Source of the DNA: Nostoc sp. TCL240-02
GTDB taxonomy: Bacteria; Cyanobacteriota; Cyanobacteriia; Cyanobacteriales; Nostocaceae
NCBI RefSeq assembly: GCF_013343235.1
Contig: NZ_CP040094.1
Location: 3,844,501-3,908,500 of the forward strand
DNA length: 64,000 nt
Direction of reading: 5' to 3'
A model generated the notes under the pieces. It saw only the letters and a program-made list of their open reading frames with translations, ran no database searches and was not told the origin of the DNA. The position numbers and the translations under genes are program-made. Shown here one piece after another: positions 1 to 8,401 of this stretch. The first letter of the stretch is position 1; every line of letters starts with the position of its first letter.

Positions 1-169
1 CATCCGGCAGCAACAACAGTTTCGCTCATTACCAATAATTGCTTTAACTGCTAAAGCTATGCCAGGCGATCGCGAAAAGTGCATCGAAGCTGGAGCCTCT
101 GACTACATTACCAAACCTGTAGATACTGAGCAACTACTTTCACTACTCCGAGTTTGGTTGTATCGGTAA
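1..169 (+). CDS. C-terminal fragment of a receiver-domain protein (probably hybrid histidine kinase)
   Basis: Only the last 55 or so codons are in the window; the reading frame is open from base 2 to a TAA at 167-169. The peptide has the end of a CheY-like receiver: a hydrophobic strand followed by [13 protein letters not shown], then [11 protein letters not shown], which carries the conserved Thr/Ala switch region and the Lys-Pro of the last loop. In this family the upstream half carries the phosphorylated Asp, and in cyanobacteria such a receiver at the very C-terminus is most often the end of a hybrid sensor kinase. The kinase part is outside the window, so that identity is inferred. Confidence 0.8.
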   Translation, partial: IRQQQQFRSLPIIALTAKAMPGDREKCIEAGASDYITKPVDTEQLLSLLRVWLYR

Positions 170-265
170 GGGAGCAGGGAGAGAAAGAGTTTTCTGTAAA
201 CCAGCTTGGAAGCTCGAACTATTTGTGTCGTAATCTCAGTACAGAAAGTTTTAAACTACTAAAAG

Positions 266-299
266 CCCACACTGCACCCAATCAAGGGGTCAGCGTGGG
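266..299 (-). terminator. Probable terminator of prs
   Basis: Interrupted inverted repeat CCCACACTG / CAGCGTGGG with one mismatch, lying about 30 bases beyond the prs stop codon. Read on the minus strand it is followed by CTTTTAGTAGTTT, a moderately T-rich run. Confidence 0.5.
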
Positions 300-328
300 T
301 AATTTATCCCCGTAACACGAATGACAGT

Positions 329-1345
329 TTAGCGGAACATACTACTAACTGAAGTATCTTCATGAATCCGCCAGATAGTTTCTCCTAAGAGATTAGCTAC
401 TGACAACACTACTAGTTGAGGAAAACGATTGTTTTCTGGTATGGGGATCGTATTGGTGACAATGACTTCCTCAAACAAACCACTGGATAATCGCTCCATC
501 GCTGGTGGGGAAAATACTGCATGAGTTGCACAGGCGTATACCTGACGCGCTCCTTCTTCACGCAGTAATCGCGCCCCTTCTGCGATCGTGCCGCCAGTGT
601 CGATCATGTCATCCACCAACACTGCCGTTTTGCCTTTAACATCGCCGATGACATTTAACACTTCTGCAACATTATGTGCCTGACGACGTTTGTCAATAAT
701 CGCCAGGGGAGCATCATTCAGTTTTTTGGCAAATGCTCTGGCTCGTGCTACACCGCCAACATCGGGGGAAACAACTACAAGGTCGGGCAATTGCTTGCTT
801 GCTAAATAATCCAGCAATACTGGAGAACCGTAAACATGGTCAAAGGGAATATCGAAATAGCCTTGAATTTGCGCCGAGTGTAAATCCATTGCTAGAACGC
901 GGTTGGCACCTGCTTCGGTAATCAAGTTAGCAACCAGCTTGGCAGTGATTGACTCTCTTCCTGCCGTTTTGCGATCGGCACGAGCGTAGCCATAATAAGG
1001 AATTACTGCCGTCACCTGTCGCGCCGAAGCTCGACGACAGGCATCAACCATAATCAATAATTCCATCAAATGATCGTTCACGGGTTGACAGCATGGCTGA
1101 ATTAAATAGACATCACAACCCCGAATTGATTCTTGGATTTGAACGTAAAGTTCTCCATCCGCAAATCTTTTGCGAATCATTGGCCCCAAGTCCATCCCCA
1201 GATAACGAGCGACTTCTTGAGACAGTTGTAAATTGGCAGAGCCCGAAAACAGCCGCAAGCGATGATTATCAGTCATTCCTGTTGAAGATGCTTGCACTTT
1301 GAAAGTTGCAGAACTAAGAACAGCAGATCCTCTATTTGAATTCAT
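329..1345 (-). CDS. prs: Ribose-phosphate pyrophosphokinase
   Basis: Makes 5-phosphoribosyl 1-diphosphate (PRPP) from ribose 5-phosphate and ATP in the cytosol, feeding purine, pyrimidine, NAD, histidine and tryptophan synthesis. The 338-residue protein has the family hallmarks: RLFSGSAN near residue 32, KRFADGELYVQI with the ATP-site flag, the metal/ATP-binding DLHSAQIQGYFDIP, VVSPDVGG and the PRPP-binding loop VLVDDMIDTGGTI. Its length is slightly above the usual 310-320 because of about 25 extra N-terminal residues. An internal Met at residue 24 is a possible alternative start, but I keep the first ATG because cyanobacterial versions commonly carry such an extension (recollection of the family). 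It stands alone, with no same-strand neighbour close by. Confidence 0.95.
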   Translation of the reverse strand: MNSNRGSAVLSSATFKVQASSTGMTDNHRLRLFSGSANLQLSQEVARYLGMDLGPMIRKRFADGELYVQIQESIRGCDVYLIQPCCQPVNDHLMELLIMVDACRRASARQVTAVIPYYGYARADRKTAGRESITAKLVANLITEAGANRVLAMDLHSAQIQGYFDIPFDHVYGSPVLLDYLASKQLPDLVVVSPDVGGVARARAFAKKLNDAPLAIIDKRRQAHNVAEVLNVIGDVKGKTAVLVDDMIDTGGTIAEGARLLREEGARQVYACATHAVFSPPAMERLSSGLFEEVIVTNTIPIPENNRFPQLVVLSVANLLGETIWRIHEDTSVSSMFR

Positions 1346-2204
1346 AGCAATATTATCATTAGAGATTTAATAGATTTAACTGAGAAATAGCCTAAAAAAA
1401 ACATCTGTGAGTTTTATTAAAGCTTCCATACAAAATTTAAGCATTTCTCCATAAAATTATCATTAGCTAACTGTCTAATTTTCTTTGGAAGCAAACCATT
1501 GATAGCTTAACTGATATCAAATCTGTCCAGTAGATGTATAATTCAAATTTTTGAGTTGAGACAAATAACCTCAAGCTATCAAAGATTGGTGTACTAGATT
1601 GCTTCTTCTAAATACATCATTTATTACTGACAGTAAAGTATTTATAACTTTAAGTGGTATTGAAGTTTGTTCTTAGACAAGGAGCATTTGGAACTAAGTG
1701 TTTAAGTTGTATCCTATTATATTCTACGATACTAGCAATAAATAAGTAAACTGGCAGATTTAATTTTAAGTTTTAATTCACACAATAAAATTCCAGAATG
1801 GTTGTATTTAAACAAACTCTCATAGGTGTGGTTTTCGTGCAAGGCTGAGAGCGCCAAGCTGCGCTAATTTTTGTTCTGCTCCCCCAGCGACCTTCTGGGG
1901 AGCAATGCTCTAATAGTGAGATGGGTAAGAAATAAATAAGTCTATTCATGGCTATTTCGGTAGAAAAATTCCTAAAATCTTCTCTTTACTCCCCCTACTC
2001 CCCCTTTCTCCCTTCCCCCTCCTATCGTGGACAGTTCTTAAAGTTGCATAAGACACTTGAAACGTGACTTTGCGTATACTCCTAACTGGGGGTATACCCA
2101 TTAGGTAAGGTAGAATATCGCTGCATGTAACTGTGTCGCCTCTCAGACTTAATCTTGGTGGGTGACTTCTCTCCTCAGTTGCTCCTACACTCAATCAATC
2201 GCTC
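1346..2204. other. 859-base spacer between prs and a kinase gene
   Basis: AT-rich spacer between divergently transcribed genes. I see no convincing gene. It contains a hairpin GCTCCCCC...GGGGAGC near 1878-1903 and a pyrimidine-rich stretch of CTCCCCCT-like units near 1987-2024, both typical intergenic debris of Nostoc-type genomes. An open frame on the minus strand (1952-2194) lacks any recognisable domain and overlaps the likely promoter of the kinase, so I do not call it. Confidence 0.5.
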
Positions 2205-3941
2205 ATGCAACCACCCATTACAGTTGGCACTGTCTTGCAAAACCGTTATCGCATAATTCAAATTCTCGGACAAGGAGGATTTGGTAGAACCTATCTGGCA
2301 GAAGATCAGAGGCGATTTAACGAACTTTGTGCGATCAAGGAATTGATTTCAACAGCAACGGAGGCTGTGGCTTGGGAAAAGGCAAAGGAGCTTTTTCACC
2401 GAGAGGCTGCCATTTTATATCAAATTGAACACCCACAAGTCCCCAAATTTCGGGAAAGATTTGAGCAAGACCAACGCTTATTTTTGGTGGAGGACTATGT
2501 TGCAGGTCAAACCTACCGAGCGATGCTGGCTGAACGTCAAGCTATTGGTAAAACCTTCACAGAGGCTGAGGTCTTGCAGCTAATACAGTCGTTGTTGCCT
2601 GTTTTAGAGCATATTCACAGTCGAGGGATCATTCACCGAGATATCTCGCCAGAAAACATTATTTTGCGAGATAGTGACGCTAAACCTGTGTTAATTGACT
2701 TTGGGGTGGTAAAGGAACTAGCAACACGTTTGCGATCGCCAGAGAGCGCCATGCCCGAAACCACTGTGGGAAAATTAGGCTACTCTCCGAGTGAACAAAT
2801 GCAAACAGGGGGAGCTTACCCTAGCAGTGACTTGTATGCTTTAGCGGTAAGCGCGATTGTTTTGCTGACTGGTAAGGAACCGAGGGATTTATTTGATGAA
2901 AACCAACTAACTTGGAATTGGCAGCGATGGGTAAAGGTGAGTCCGCGATTTGCTCAAGTTTTGAATCGAATGTTGAATCATATACCGAGCGATCGCTATC
3001 AGAGTGCTGCTAGTGTATCTCAAGCACTACAACCTTTAGAACAAGTTAGTCTTCCTCCCCTGAATGCGTCTAATTTGCAGACAATGGCTGTTAGCCGCCG
3101 TCCTGACTCAGCACCACCACCAGCTTTGCCGAAGAAACAACCCGATCCTCTGATTCCACCAAGTTCCACTAGTTCAGTCTTGGATAATCCGTTAGCGATC
3201 GCGGCAATTGCCATTACTGTAGTTTTTGTCGCCGGATTTGGTTCTTGGGCATTGGTCAGTTCCATCCGCAGTCAGTCGAAACCATCACCAACTGAAACGC
3301 TTCCACAAAATTTCCCTTCACCAGTTATTTCTGGTGGTACTACCTTCACAGCAACACCCACACCTACCACTGAGCAACCTATTTCTAGGCGGCTCAATCT
3401 GGGAGCAAATAACACAGCCACAGTTACAGATACTCTCAAAACAAATCAAATCATCCGGTATACTTTTTTTGGGCAAAAAGGTGACAAGTTAACTGCGTTG
3501 ATTGACCCAACAAGCAGCGTATTGCTCACAGTTTTAAGTCCCAATGAACAACCACTTGCTCAAAATATCCAGCCAATAACAGCTTATGAAGGCATATTGC
3601 TAGTTACTGGTAGATATACTATTGAGTTAACACTGGCTTCGGGAGTTGCCGAAAGCAATTACAATCTCAATGTTTCATTAGAAAAATCAGTCAAACCAAT
3701 TCCCACAGAGACACCGATCCCCATTCCTACAGAGACACCCCTCCCAATTCCCACAGAAACACCCTTCCCAATTCCCACAGAGACACCGATCCCCATTCCT
3801 ACAGAGACACCCCTCCCAATTCCTACAGAAACACCCTTCCCAATTCCCACAGAGATACCGATTCCACCTCCGACCACTGGTGAAACGCCAACCTTGCCGC
3901 CAGTTAATGAAACACAACCATTTTCTGGCCAAAGAAATTAA
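2205..3941 (+). CDS. Membrane-anchored Hanks-type serine/threonine protein kinase with PPC-like sensor tail
   Basis: Phosphorylates Ser/Thr on protein substrates not known here. The kinase domain spans about residues 15-280: P-loop GQGGFGRTY, Lys45 in AIKEL, catalytic loop [11 protein letters not shown] in LIDFGVV, and activation-segment end GYSPSEQ. One membrane helix follows (about 328-352), then an outside domain of about 100 residues resembling bacterial pre-peptidase C-terminal (PPC) beta-sandwiches. The last 80 residues are Pro/Thr/Glu-rich PIPTETP repeats. This layout, with an intracellular kinase and an extracytoplasmic Pro-rich sensor, is common in cyanobacteria. Its stop codon overlaps the bioD start by one base (TAATG), so the two are probably cotranscribed; a shared function is not evident. 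Confidence 0.93.
   Translation: MQPPITVGTVLQNRYRIIQILGQGGFGRTYLAEDQRRFNELCAIKELISTATEAVAWEKAKELFHREAAILYQIEHPQVPKFRERFEQDQRLFLVEDYVAGQTYRAMLAERQAIGKTFTEAEVLQLIQSLLPVLEHIHSRGIIHRDISPENIILRDSDAKPVLIDFGVVKELATRLRSPESAMPETTVGKLGYSPSEQMQTGGAYPSSDLYALAVSAIVLLTGKEPRDLFDENQLTWNWQRWVKVSPRFAQVLNRMLNHIPSDRYQSAASVSQALQPLEQVSLPPLNASNLQTMAVSRRPDSAPPPALPKKQPDPLIPPSSTSSVLDNPLAIAAIAITVVFVAGFGSWALVSSIRSQSKPSPTETLPQNFPSPVISGGTTFTATPTPTTEQPISRRLNLGANNTATVTDTLKTNQIIRYTFFGQKGDKLTALIDPTSSVLLTVLSPNEQPLAQNIQPITAYEGILLVTGRYTIELTLASGVAESNYNLNVSLEKSVKPIPTETPIPIPTETPLPIPTETPFPIPTETPIPIPTETPLPIPTETPFPIPTEIPIPPPTTGETPTLPPVNETQPFSGQRN
3705..3854 (+). repeat. 72-bp in-frame tandem repeat in the kinase tail
   Basis: Two nearly identical 72-bp units start at 3705 and 3777, with the beginning of a third at 3849. 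Each encodes 24 residues made of three octapeptides of the form PIPTETPx, with x = I, L or F. The unit length is a multiple of three, so gain or loss of a unit keeps the frame. Confidence 0.9.
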
Positions 3942-4621
3942 TGTTAAACACACTACTGATTACTGGAACTGATACCGAAGCTGGTAAAACTGTTTTAACA
4001 ACAGCCTTAGCAGCCTATTGGCAAAAATATTACCCGCAGCGTAGCTGGGGAATCATGAAACCGATTCAATCGGGAATTGGCGATCGCGAGTGGTATCAAA
4101 AGCTATTTGCGCTAGAACAATCTTTAGAAGAAATTACACCGTTATACTTTGAAGCACCTTTAGCCCCTCCCATCGCCGCCGCACGAGAAAATCGCCAAGT
4201 CGATTTAGCTCTTGTGTGGCAAGCTTTGTCTAAGTTGCGATCGCAACGTGATTTTGTGCTTGTAGAAGCTTTAGGAGGTTTAGGTTCGCCTGTAACTGAG
4301 GAGTTAACAGTAGCTGATTTAGCCGGCGAATGGCGTTTACCAACAGTATTAGTAGTACCAGTTAGATTGGGTGCGATCGCTCAAGCAGTGGCAAACGTCG
4401 CATTAGCTAGGCAATTGCGCGTTAATCTCAAAGGCATTGTTTTGAACTGCATACAACCTCGAACTGATGCAGAAATAGCCGACTGGACACCACAGCAATT
4501 GATTCAATCACTCACTAACATGCCTGTTTTAGGCTGCTTACCCTATTTAGATAATCTGACTGATTTAGATAAACTTGCTCAAGTAGTGTCAGATTTAGAT
4601 TGGGAAACATTGATGCTTTGA
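3941..4621 (+). CDS. bioD: Dethiobiotin synthetase
   Basis: ATP-dependent closure of the ureido ring of 7,8-diaminopelargonic acid with CO2 to give dethiobiotin, the penultimate step of biotin synthesis. The 226-residue protein begins with the P-loop [10 protein letters not shown] (residues 8-17), continues with the substrate loop KPIQSG, and has [11 protein letters not shown] corresponding to the family VEGAGG-type motif. [12 protein letters not shown] and VLNCI match later strands of the fold. The length fits the family. Its ATG overlaps the stop of the upstream kinase by one base, suggesting translational coupling. No other biotin gene lies next to it, which is usual in cyanobacteria. Confidence 0.92.
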   Translation: MLNTLLITGTDTEAGKTVLTTALAAYWQKYYPQRSWGIMKPIQSGIGDREWYQKLFALEQSLEEITPLYFEAPLAPPIAAARENRQVDLALVWQALSKLRSQRDFVLVEALGGLGSPVTEELTVADLAGEWRLPTVLVVPVRLGAIAQAVANVALARQLRVNLKGIVLNCIQPRTDAEIADWTPQQLIQSLTNMPVLGCLPYLDNLTDLDKLAQVVSDLDWETLML

Positions 4622-4818
4622 ATTGGGAATTGGTCTATCCCTTCTCACTCTTCACTCAGCACTCAGCACTGATGAGGGGCATTGGGGAAAAAGTAGCGAA
4701 TGTCCAATCACTTTTTACAAATGATGCAGTCACAGTTCTGACATAACTTGGTAATAGCTTTGTCAATAAGACGTGCAATGGTAAGAGAAGTGAAGCTAAC
4801 CTAACTTTGGTGACACAC

Positions 4819-4850
4819 AAGGCAGGTAAATCCTGCCTTATTTAATTTTT
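4819..4850 (+). terminator. Rho-independent-type hairpin
   Basis: Perfect 8-bp stem AAGGCAGG / CCTGCCTT with a 5-base loop TAAAT, followed by ATTTAATTTTT. It lies about 200 bases beyond the bioD stop, so it could end the kinase-bioD transcript or an unrecognised short RNA. Confidence 0.65.
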
Positions 4851-5052
4851 GCGGCTAAAAAAACACTTCATTAGCAGGTTTCGGATGTGCGAAATATGAC
4901 TAGTTAAAGATGTTTTTAAATAACCAAATAGTATTTATTGCCTAACGGTACGCTACCTGAACACACGATATTTTTTATTTGTATTTATAGCAACAGCTAA
5001 GGTGGTTAGGACATCAACAGATGATGAAACTTAGACACAAAAAGATTTTTCA

Positions 5053-5096
5053 CCCAGTCCCCAGTCCCCAGTCCCCAGTCCCCAGTCCCCAGTCCC
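5053..5096. repeat. Heptanucleotide short tandem repeat (CCCCAGT)
   Basis: About six consecutive copies of the 7-base unit CCCCAGT. Such short tandemly repeated repetitive sequences are characteristic of filamentous heterocystous cyanobacteria. Confidence 0.9.
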
Positions 5097-5199
5097 TTGC
5101 TATAGATGTCATCCAAGTGCCATGTCTTAGTCACAGAAGCGTCACTAACATAAGTTACTTTGTCGGTGTTTGATTAAAAGTAAATTATTTACGCCTGAT

Positions 5200-6102
5200 A
5201 TGATGCTTTCTTTTGTGGTGGCGAGTGCAGTCTGTGGCAATGGTAGTGAAGTGAATCTAGACTTTGCTAACCTTAGCTGGATTGACGTGATTATTTTAGG
5301 CATCGTTCAGGGAATTACAGAATTACTACCAATTAGCAGTACTGCTCATTTGCGGATAGTACCAACTCTACTGGGACTGAAAGATCCGGGATCCGCTTTT
5401 TCAGCAGCAATGCAGTTAGCTAGCTTGACTGCTGTTTTAGTTTATTTTTGGCAGGACTTAAAAAAATTAACCGGAGAGACGGTTAGGGCAATTAGCGGAC
5501 AAGACTATCAATCTAGTTCTTTGCAACTGATGTTGGGCTTATTGATTGGAACCTTTCCCATTGCTGTGGCTGGTGTGCTACTCAAACCAATTCTGAACGC
5601 TTGTAACTCACCGATGCGAGGGTTAGTAGTTATTGGTGTAGCTTCAATTATTATGTCAGGATTGCTAGCGATCGCCGAAAAACGCGGAGGACGCGATCGC
5701 ACCTTTGACAACCTCAACCTCTGGGATGGCATTTGGGTAGGAGTTGCTCAAGCTTTTGCTTTGATCCCTGGCGTTTCTCGCTCTGGTTCCACCCTTACTG
5801 CTGGGTTATTTTTGGGCATGGAACGGGAGACATCAGCCCGATTTTCTTTTTTGTTGGGCTTACCAGCCGTGATTTTGGCAGGTGCTGTGGAACTCCATAC
5901 TCTTACAAAAGCAGGACTGAGTACAGCCGGTTGGTTAACTTTGTTGGTAGGCTTAATCTCCGCTAGCATTTCCGCTTTTGCCGCAATTTGGGGACTTCTG
6001 CGCTACCTAGAAAAACACAGCACCTTGATTTTTGTTTTCTACCGTTTTGCGATGGGTTTATTTTTGATAGTTGCTGTGATGGCTGGTTGGTTGCAGAATT
6101 GA
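5200..6102 (+). CDS. uppP: Undecaprenyl-diphosphatase
   Basis: Integral membrane enzyme that removes a phosphate from undecaprenyl diphosphate, recycling the lipid carrier used for peptidoglycan and other envelope polymers. It also gives bacitracin tolerance. The signature motifs are present: GIVQGITELLPISSTAHL near the N-terminus, with the catalytic Glu and Ser-Ser-Thr, and IPGVSRSGST in the second half. Several hydrophobic helices run to the end, and about 300 residues is slightly long for the family. I choose the ATG at 5200; an in-frame TTG at 5170 would add ten residues and a second ATG follows at 5203. No strong ribosome-binding site decides among them. Confidence 0.93.
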   Translation: MMLSFVVASAVCGNGSEVNLDFANLSWIDVIILGIVQGITELLPISSTAHLRIVPTLLGLKDPGSAFSAAMQLASLTAVLVYFWQDLKKLTGETVRAISGQDYQSSSLQLMLGLLIGTFPIAVAGVLLKPILNACNSPMRGLVVIGVASIIMSGLLAIAEKRGGRDRTFDNLNLWDGIWVGVAQAFALIPGVSRSGSTLTAGLFLGMERETSARFSFLLGLPAVILAGAVELHTLTKAGLSTAGWLTLLVGLISASISAFAAIWGLLRYLEKHSTLIFVFYRFAMGLFLIVAVMAGWLQN

Positions 6103-6200
6103 TTTTACCTGGTAACTGGTTAAGAAGATTCTGATGATGATTCTTCGCCATTTCCTACGATAGACTAAGTTAGCTGTACTTAAACTAGCTTGTCTTCATA

Positions 6201-7418
6201 ATGGTTTCTACCTTTCCCAATTCCTCTTCTGTTGATCTATCTCGCATCCGCCTGGCAATTCGCTCATTGCAACCGCAATTAGTAGAGTGGCGGCGGCGAT
6301 TGCATCAACAACCAGAGTTGGGTTTTCAAGAAAAACTAACTGCTGAGTTTGTATCACAAAAGCTGCAAGAGTGGGGAATTGAACATCAAACTGGCATTGC
6401 TCACACTGGTATTGTTGCCATCATTAAAGGTAACAAACAAGGTGCAGAGAAAGTTTTAGCGATTCGGGCAGATATGGATGCTTTGCCAATTCAAGAACTT
6501 AACGAAGTGCCCTACAAATCGCAGCATAATGGAGTGATGCACGCTTGTGGACATGATGGACATACTGCGATCGCATTAGGTACAGCTTACTATCTCCAGC
6601 AGCATCGTCAAGACTTCTCCGGTACGGTGAAAATTATCTTTCAGCCAGCAGAAGAATCACCGGGAGGTGCAAAGCCGATGATTGAAGCTGGAGTTCTGAA
6701 AAATCCTGATGTTGACGCAATTATTGGTTTGCACTTGTGGAATAATTTACCCTTGGGAACAGTGGGTGTGCGGGCTGGGGCGTTGATGGCTGCTGTAGAG
6801 TGCTTTAACTGCACAATTTTGGGCAAAGGTGGACACGGCGCACTACCTCATCAAACTGTGGATTCTGTGGTAGTTGCTGCCCAAATTGTAAATGCTCTGC
6901 AAACTATTGTCGCTCGGAATGTGAATCCCATTGATTCAGCAGTGGTGACAGTAGGCGAACTTCATGCTGGAACCAAGCGGAATGTGATTGCTGATACAGC
7001 GAGAATGAGTGCTACTGTCAGGTATTTTAATCCTAGTTTGAAAGGCTTTTTTAACCAGCGTGTCGAGCAGATTATTGCTGGAATTTGTAAAAGTCATGGT
7101 GCGAGTTATGACTTAGAATATTGGTCACTTTATCCACCAGTAATTAATGATATTAAGATTGCAGAATTGGTGCGAACTGTAGCAGAAGAAGTGGTAGAAA
7201 CGCCGTTGGGTATTGTGCCAGAATGCCAAACTATGGCTGCTGAAGATATGTCATTTTTCTTGCAAGAGGTTCCTGGTTGCTATTTCTTTTTAGGTTCTGC
7301 GAATCCAGAGAAAGATTTGGCGTATCCTCATCATCATCCCCGGTTTGATTTTGACGAAACCGCCTTGGGAATGGGTGTGGAAATATTTGTTAGATGCGTG
7401 GAGAAGTTTTTGAATTAA
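6201..7418 (+). CDS. M20 family amidohydrolase (N-acyl-amino-acid / IAA-amino-acid hydrolase type)
   Basis: Zinc-type hydrolase that releases an amino acid from an N-acyl conjugate; the true substrate is unknown. The 405-residue protein shows the M20D pattern: RRRLHQQPELGFQE, AIRADMDALPIQE, MHACGHDGHTA with metal-binding Cys/His, and QPAEESPGGAKPMI with the catalytic Glu. A dimerisation (lid) domain with GKGGHGALPH follows, and the C-terminal metal His lies in the YPHHHPRFD region. Length and motif spacing are normal. It stands 98 bases after uppP on the same strand, and cotranscription is possible. Confidence 0.9.
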   Translation: MVSTFPNSSSVDLSRIRLAIRSLQPQLVEWRRRLHQQPELGFQEKLTAEFVSQKLQEWGIEHQTGIAHTGIVAIIKGNKQGAEKVLAIRADMDALPIQELNEVPYKSQHNGVMHACGHDGHTAIALGTAYYLQQHRQDFSGTVKIIFQPAEESPGGAKPMIEAGVLKNPDVDAIIGLHLWNNLPLGTVGVRAGALMAAVECFNCTILGKGGHGALPHQTVDSVVVAAQIVNALQTIVARNVNPIDSAVVTVGELHAGTKRNVIADTARMSATVRYFNPSLKGFFNQRVEQIIAGICKSHGASYDLEYWSLYPPVINDIKIAELVRTVAEEVVETPLGIVPECQTMAAEDMSFFLQEVPGCYFFLGSANPEKDLAYPHHHPRFDFDETALGMGVEIFVRCVEKFLN

Positions 7419-7459
7419 TTGAGTAGGTGTAAATTAGCTGTTTTTTTACCCTGTTTAAT

Positions 7460-7904
7460 TTACACCCAACTTTCCCAAGAAATTTTTCTTACTTGTCGCA
7501 TTCGCTCAAAGTCGCTATCAGATGAAACAAGAGTCAATGAATGACGTAAAACTGTAGCAGCTATCCAGAGGTCATTTTCACTAATGCCTATGGTATTTAG
7601 TTTGGTTGTTTTACGTTTATTTTTTTCTTTTGGGCCGAATTGTTTGATAATTTCTGATTTAAAATCACCGTAGATTTCTGTTGTTTCTTTGTCGATCCCG
7701 TATAGGTTAATTCGTTTGAGAAATGCATTAATTTTTATTAAATTAGCAGCTTTTTGATGTGAGTTTTGTGCCATAAAGTGCAACTCACCCGCAACAATAA
7801 CACTAGTTGCTAAATTGTACCTGACCAAGCGATCGCAAGTGATTTATAACGCCAGGTACACCTTCTATCAAAAAGGAACAGTGATTAGTATCTAAGAGAT
7901 ACAT
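7460..7904 (-). pseudogene. VapC-type PIN-domain toxin gene, frameshifted
   Basis: PIN toxins are Mg-dependent ribonucleases held in check by a cotranscribed antitoxin. The gene starts at an ATG (complement of 7902-7904) only two bases after the antitoxin stop. It reads MYLLDTNHCSFLIEG, with the first catalytic Asp in LLDTN, and then hits a TAG after 33 codons. In the next frame the protein continues as LATSVIVAGEL (conserved Glu), ISENDLWIAA and LVSSDSDF to the stop at 7460, giving a normal VapC of about 145 residues. Removing one T from the TTT near 7811-7815 would restore one frame (VQLATS). It is therefore a single-base frameshift, a sequencing error, or a slippage-regulated gene. Confidence 0.8.
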
Positions 7905-7906
7905 AA

Positions 7907-8179
7907 TTAAAATTCTAGAGGTATGCGACTGTCATGAACTAGTTGCAGGCATTCTCTGATATCTGAACCTTCCCAACTACCGACAAATTCTAATAAATCT
8001 TCAGCAGTAAAACCTGTTAAGGTATGCTCTGTTATAAGCGTTTGATCAGGTTGGGTATCTGAAGATATACTATTTTTTTCATGTTTGACTTGCAAAAATT
8101 GTACAAAGTCTAAAATTTCCTGTAATAAGGGTTCAGGTAATTTTTCTAGTTCTTGATTAATTTGTTCCTTAGTAGTCAT
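7907..8179 (-). CDS. Antitoxin-like protein of a toxin-antitoxin pair (DUF2281-type)
   Basis: Ninety-residue acidic protein. The first third (MTTKEQINQELEKLP followed by LLQEILDFVQFLQ) is the amphipathic helix pattern of small DUF2281-like antitoxins found before PIN toxins in cyanobacteria. The C-terminal half (TGFTAEDLLEFVGSWEG) would be the part that wraps the toxin. It precedes the PIN gene with a two-base gap, the usual antitoxin-first order. I recognise the family by pattern only. Such antitoxins normally bind their own promoter, which would lie just upstream of 8179. Confidence 0.7.
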   Translation of the reverse strand: MTTKEQINQELEKLPEPLLQEILDFVQFLQVKHEKNSISSDTQPDQTLITEHTLTGFTAEDLLEFVGSWEGSDIRECLQLVHDSRIPLEF

Positions 8180-8401
8180 TATTAGCCCTGTGTTTACAAG
8201 GTTGAAAAACTGGGTATTGATTTATATATTATCTAATGTTGAAATATTGATTTCGGCTTTTTGTGTTTGCCAAGCGTGCGCCTTAGTGCCTTGCCTATTT
8301 AAACAATGCCAGCTAACGAAAAGCAAGAACCCGCAAGGCTTCGTGGAATATATCTTGTTCACAAAGTTTTACAAATCTCGAAAACCTTTATAGATTACAA
8401 T

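Larger units (their letters stand above)
4622..5199. other. Spacer with a terminator-like hairpin and a heptanucleotide repeat
   Basis: No gene seen between bioD and uppP. It has a strong hairpin at 4819-4839 and a heptanucleotide repeat at 5053-5096, both described separately. The 130 bases before the hairpin contain no long open frame; a short RNA ending at this hairpin is possible but unsupported. Confidence 0.4.

Noticed and set aside
1952..2194. Minus-strand 80-residue frame upstream of the first kinase
   Set aside because: Low-complexity C-terminus from a pyrimidine-rich tract, no ribosome-binding site, lies in a promoter region.
3659..3877. Minus-strand frame with VGIGxGVSVG repeats
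   Set aside because: Antisense shadow of the PIPTETP repeats of the kinase gene.
8190..8393. Plus-strand frame of 67 residues
   Set aside because: No ribosome-binding site, no domain and a composition like translated spacer DNA; it lies in the promoter region of the antitoxin gene.
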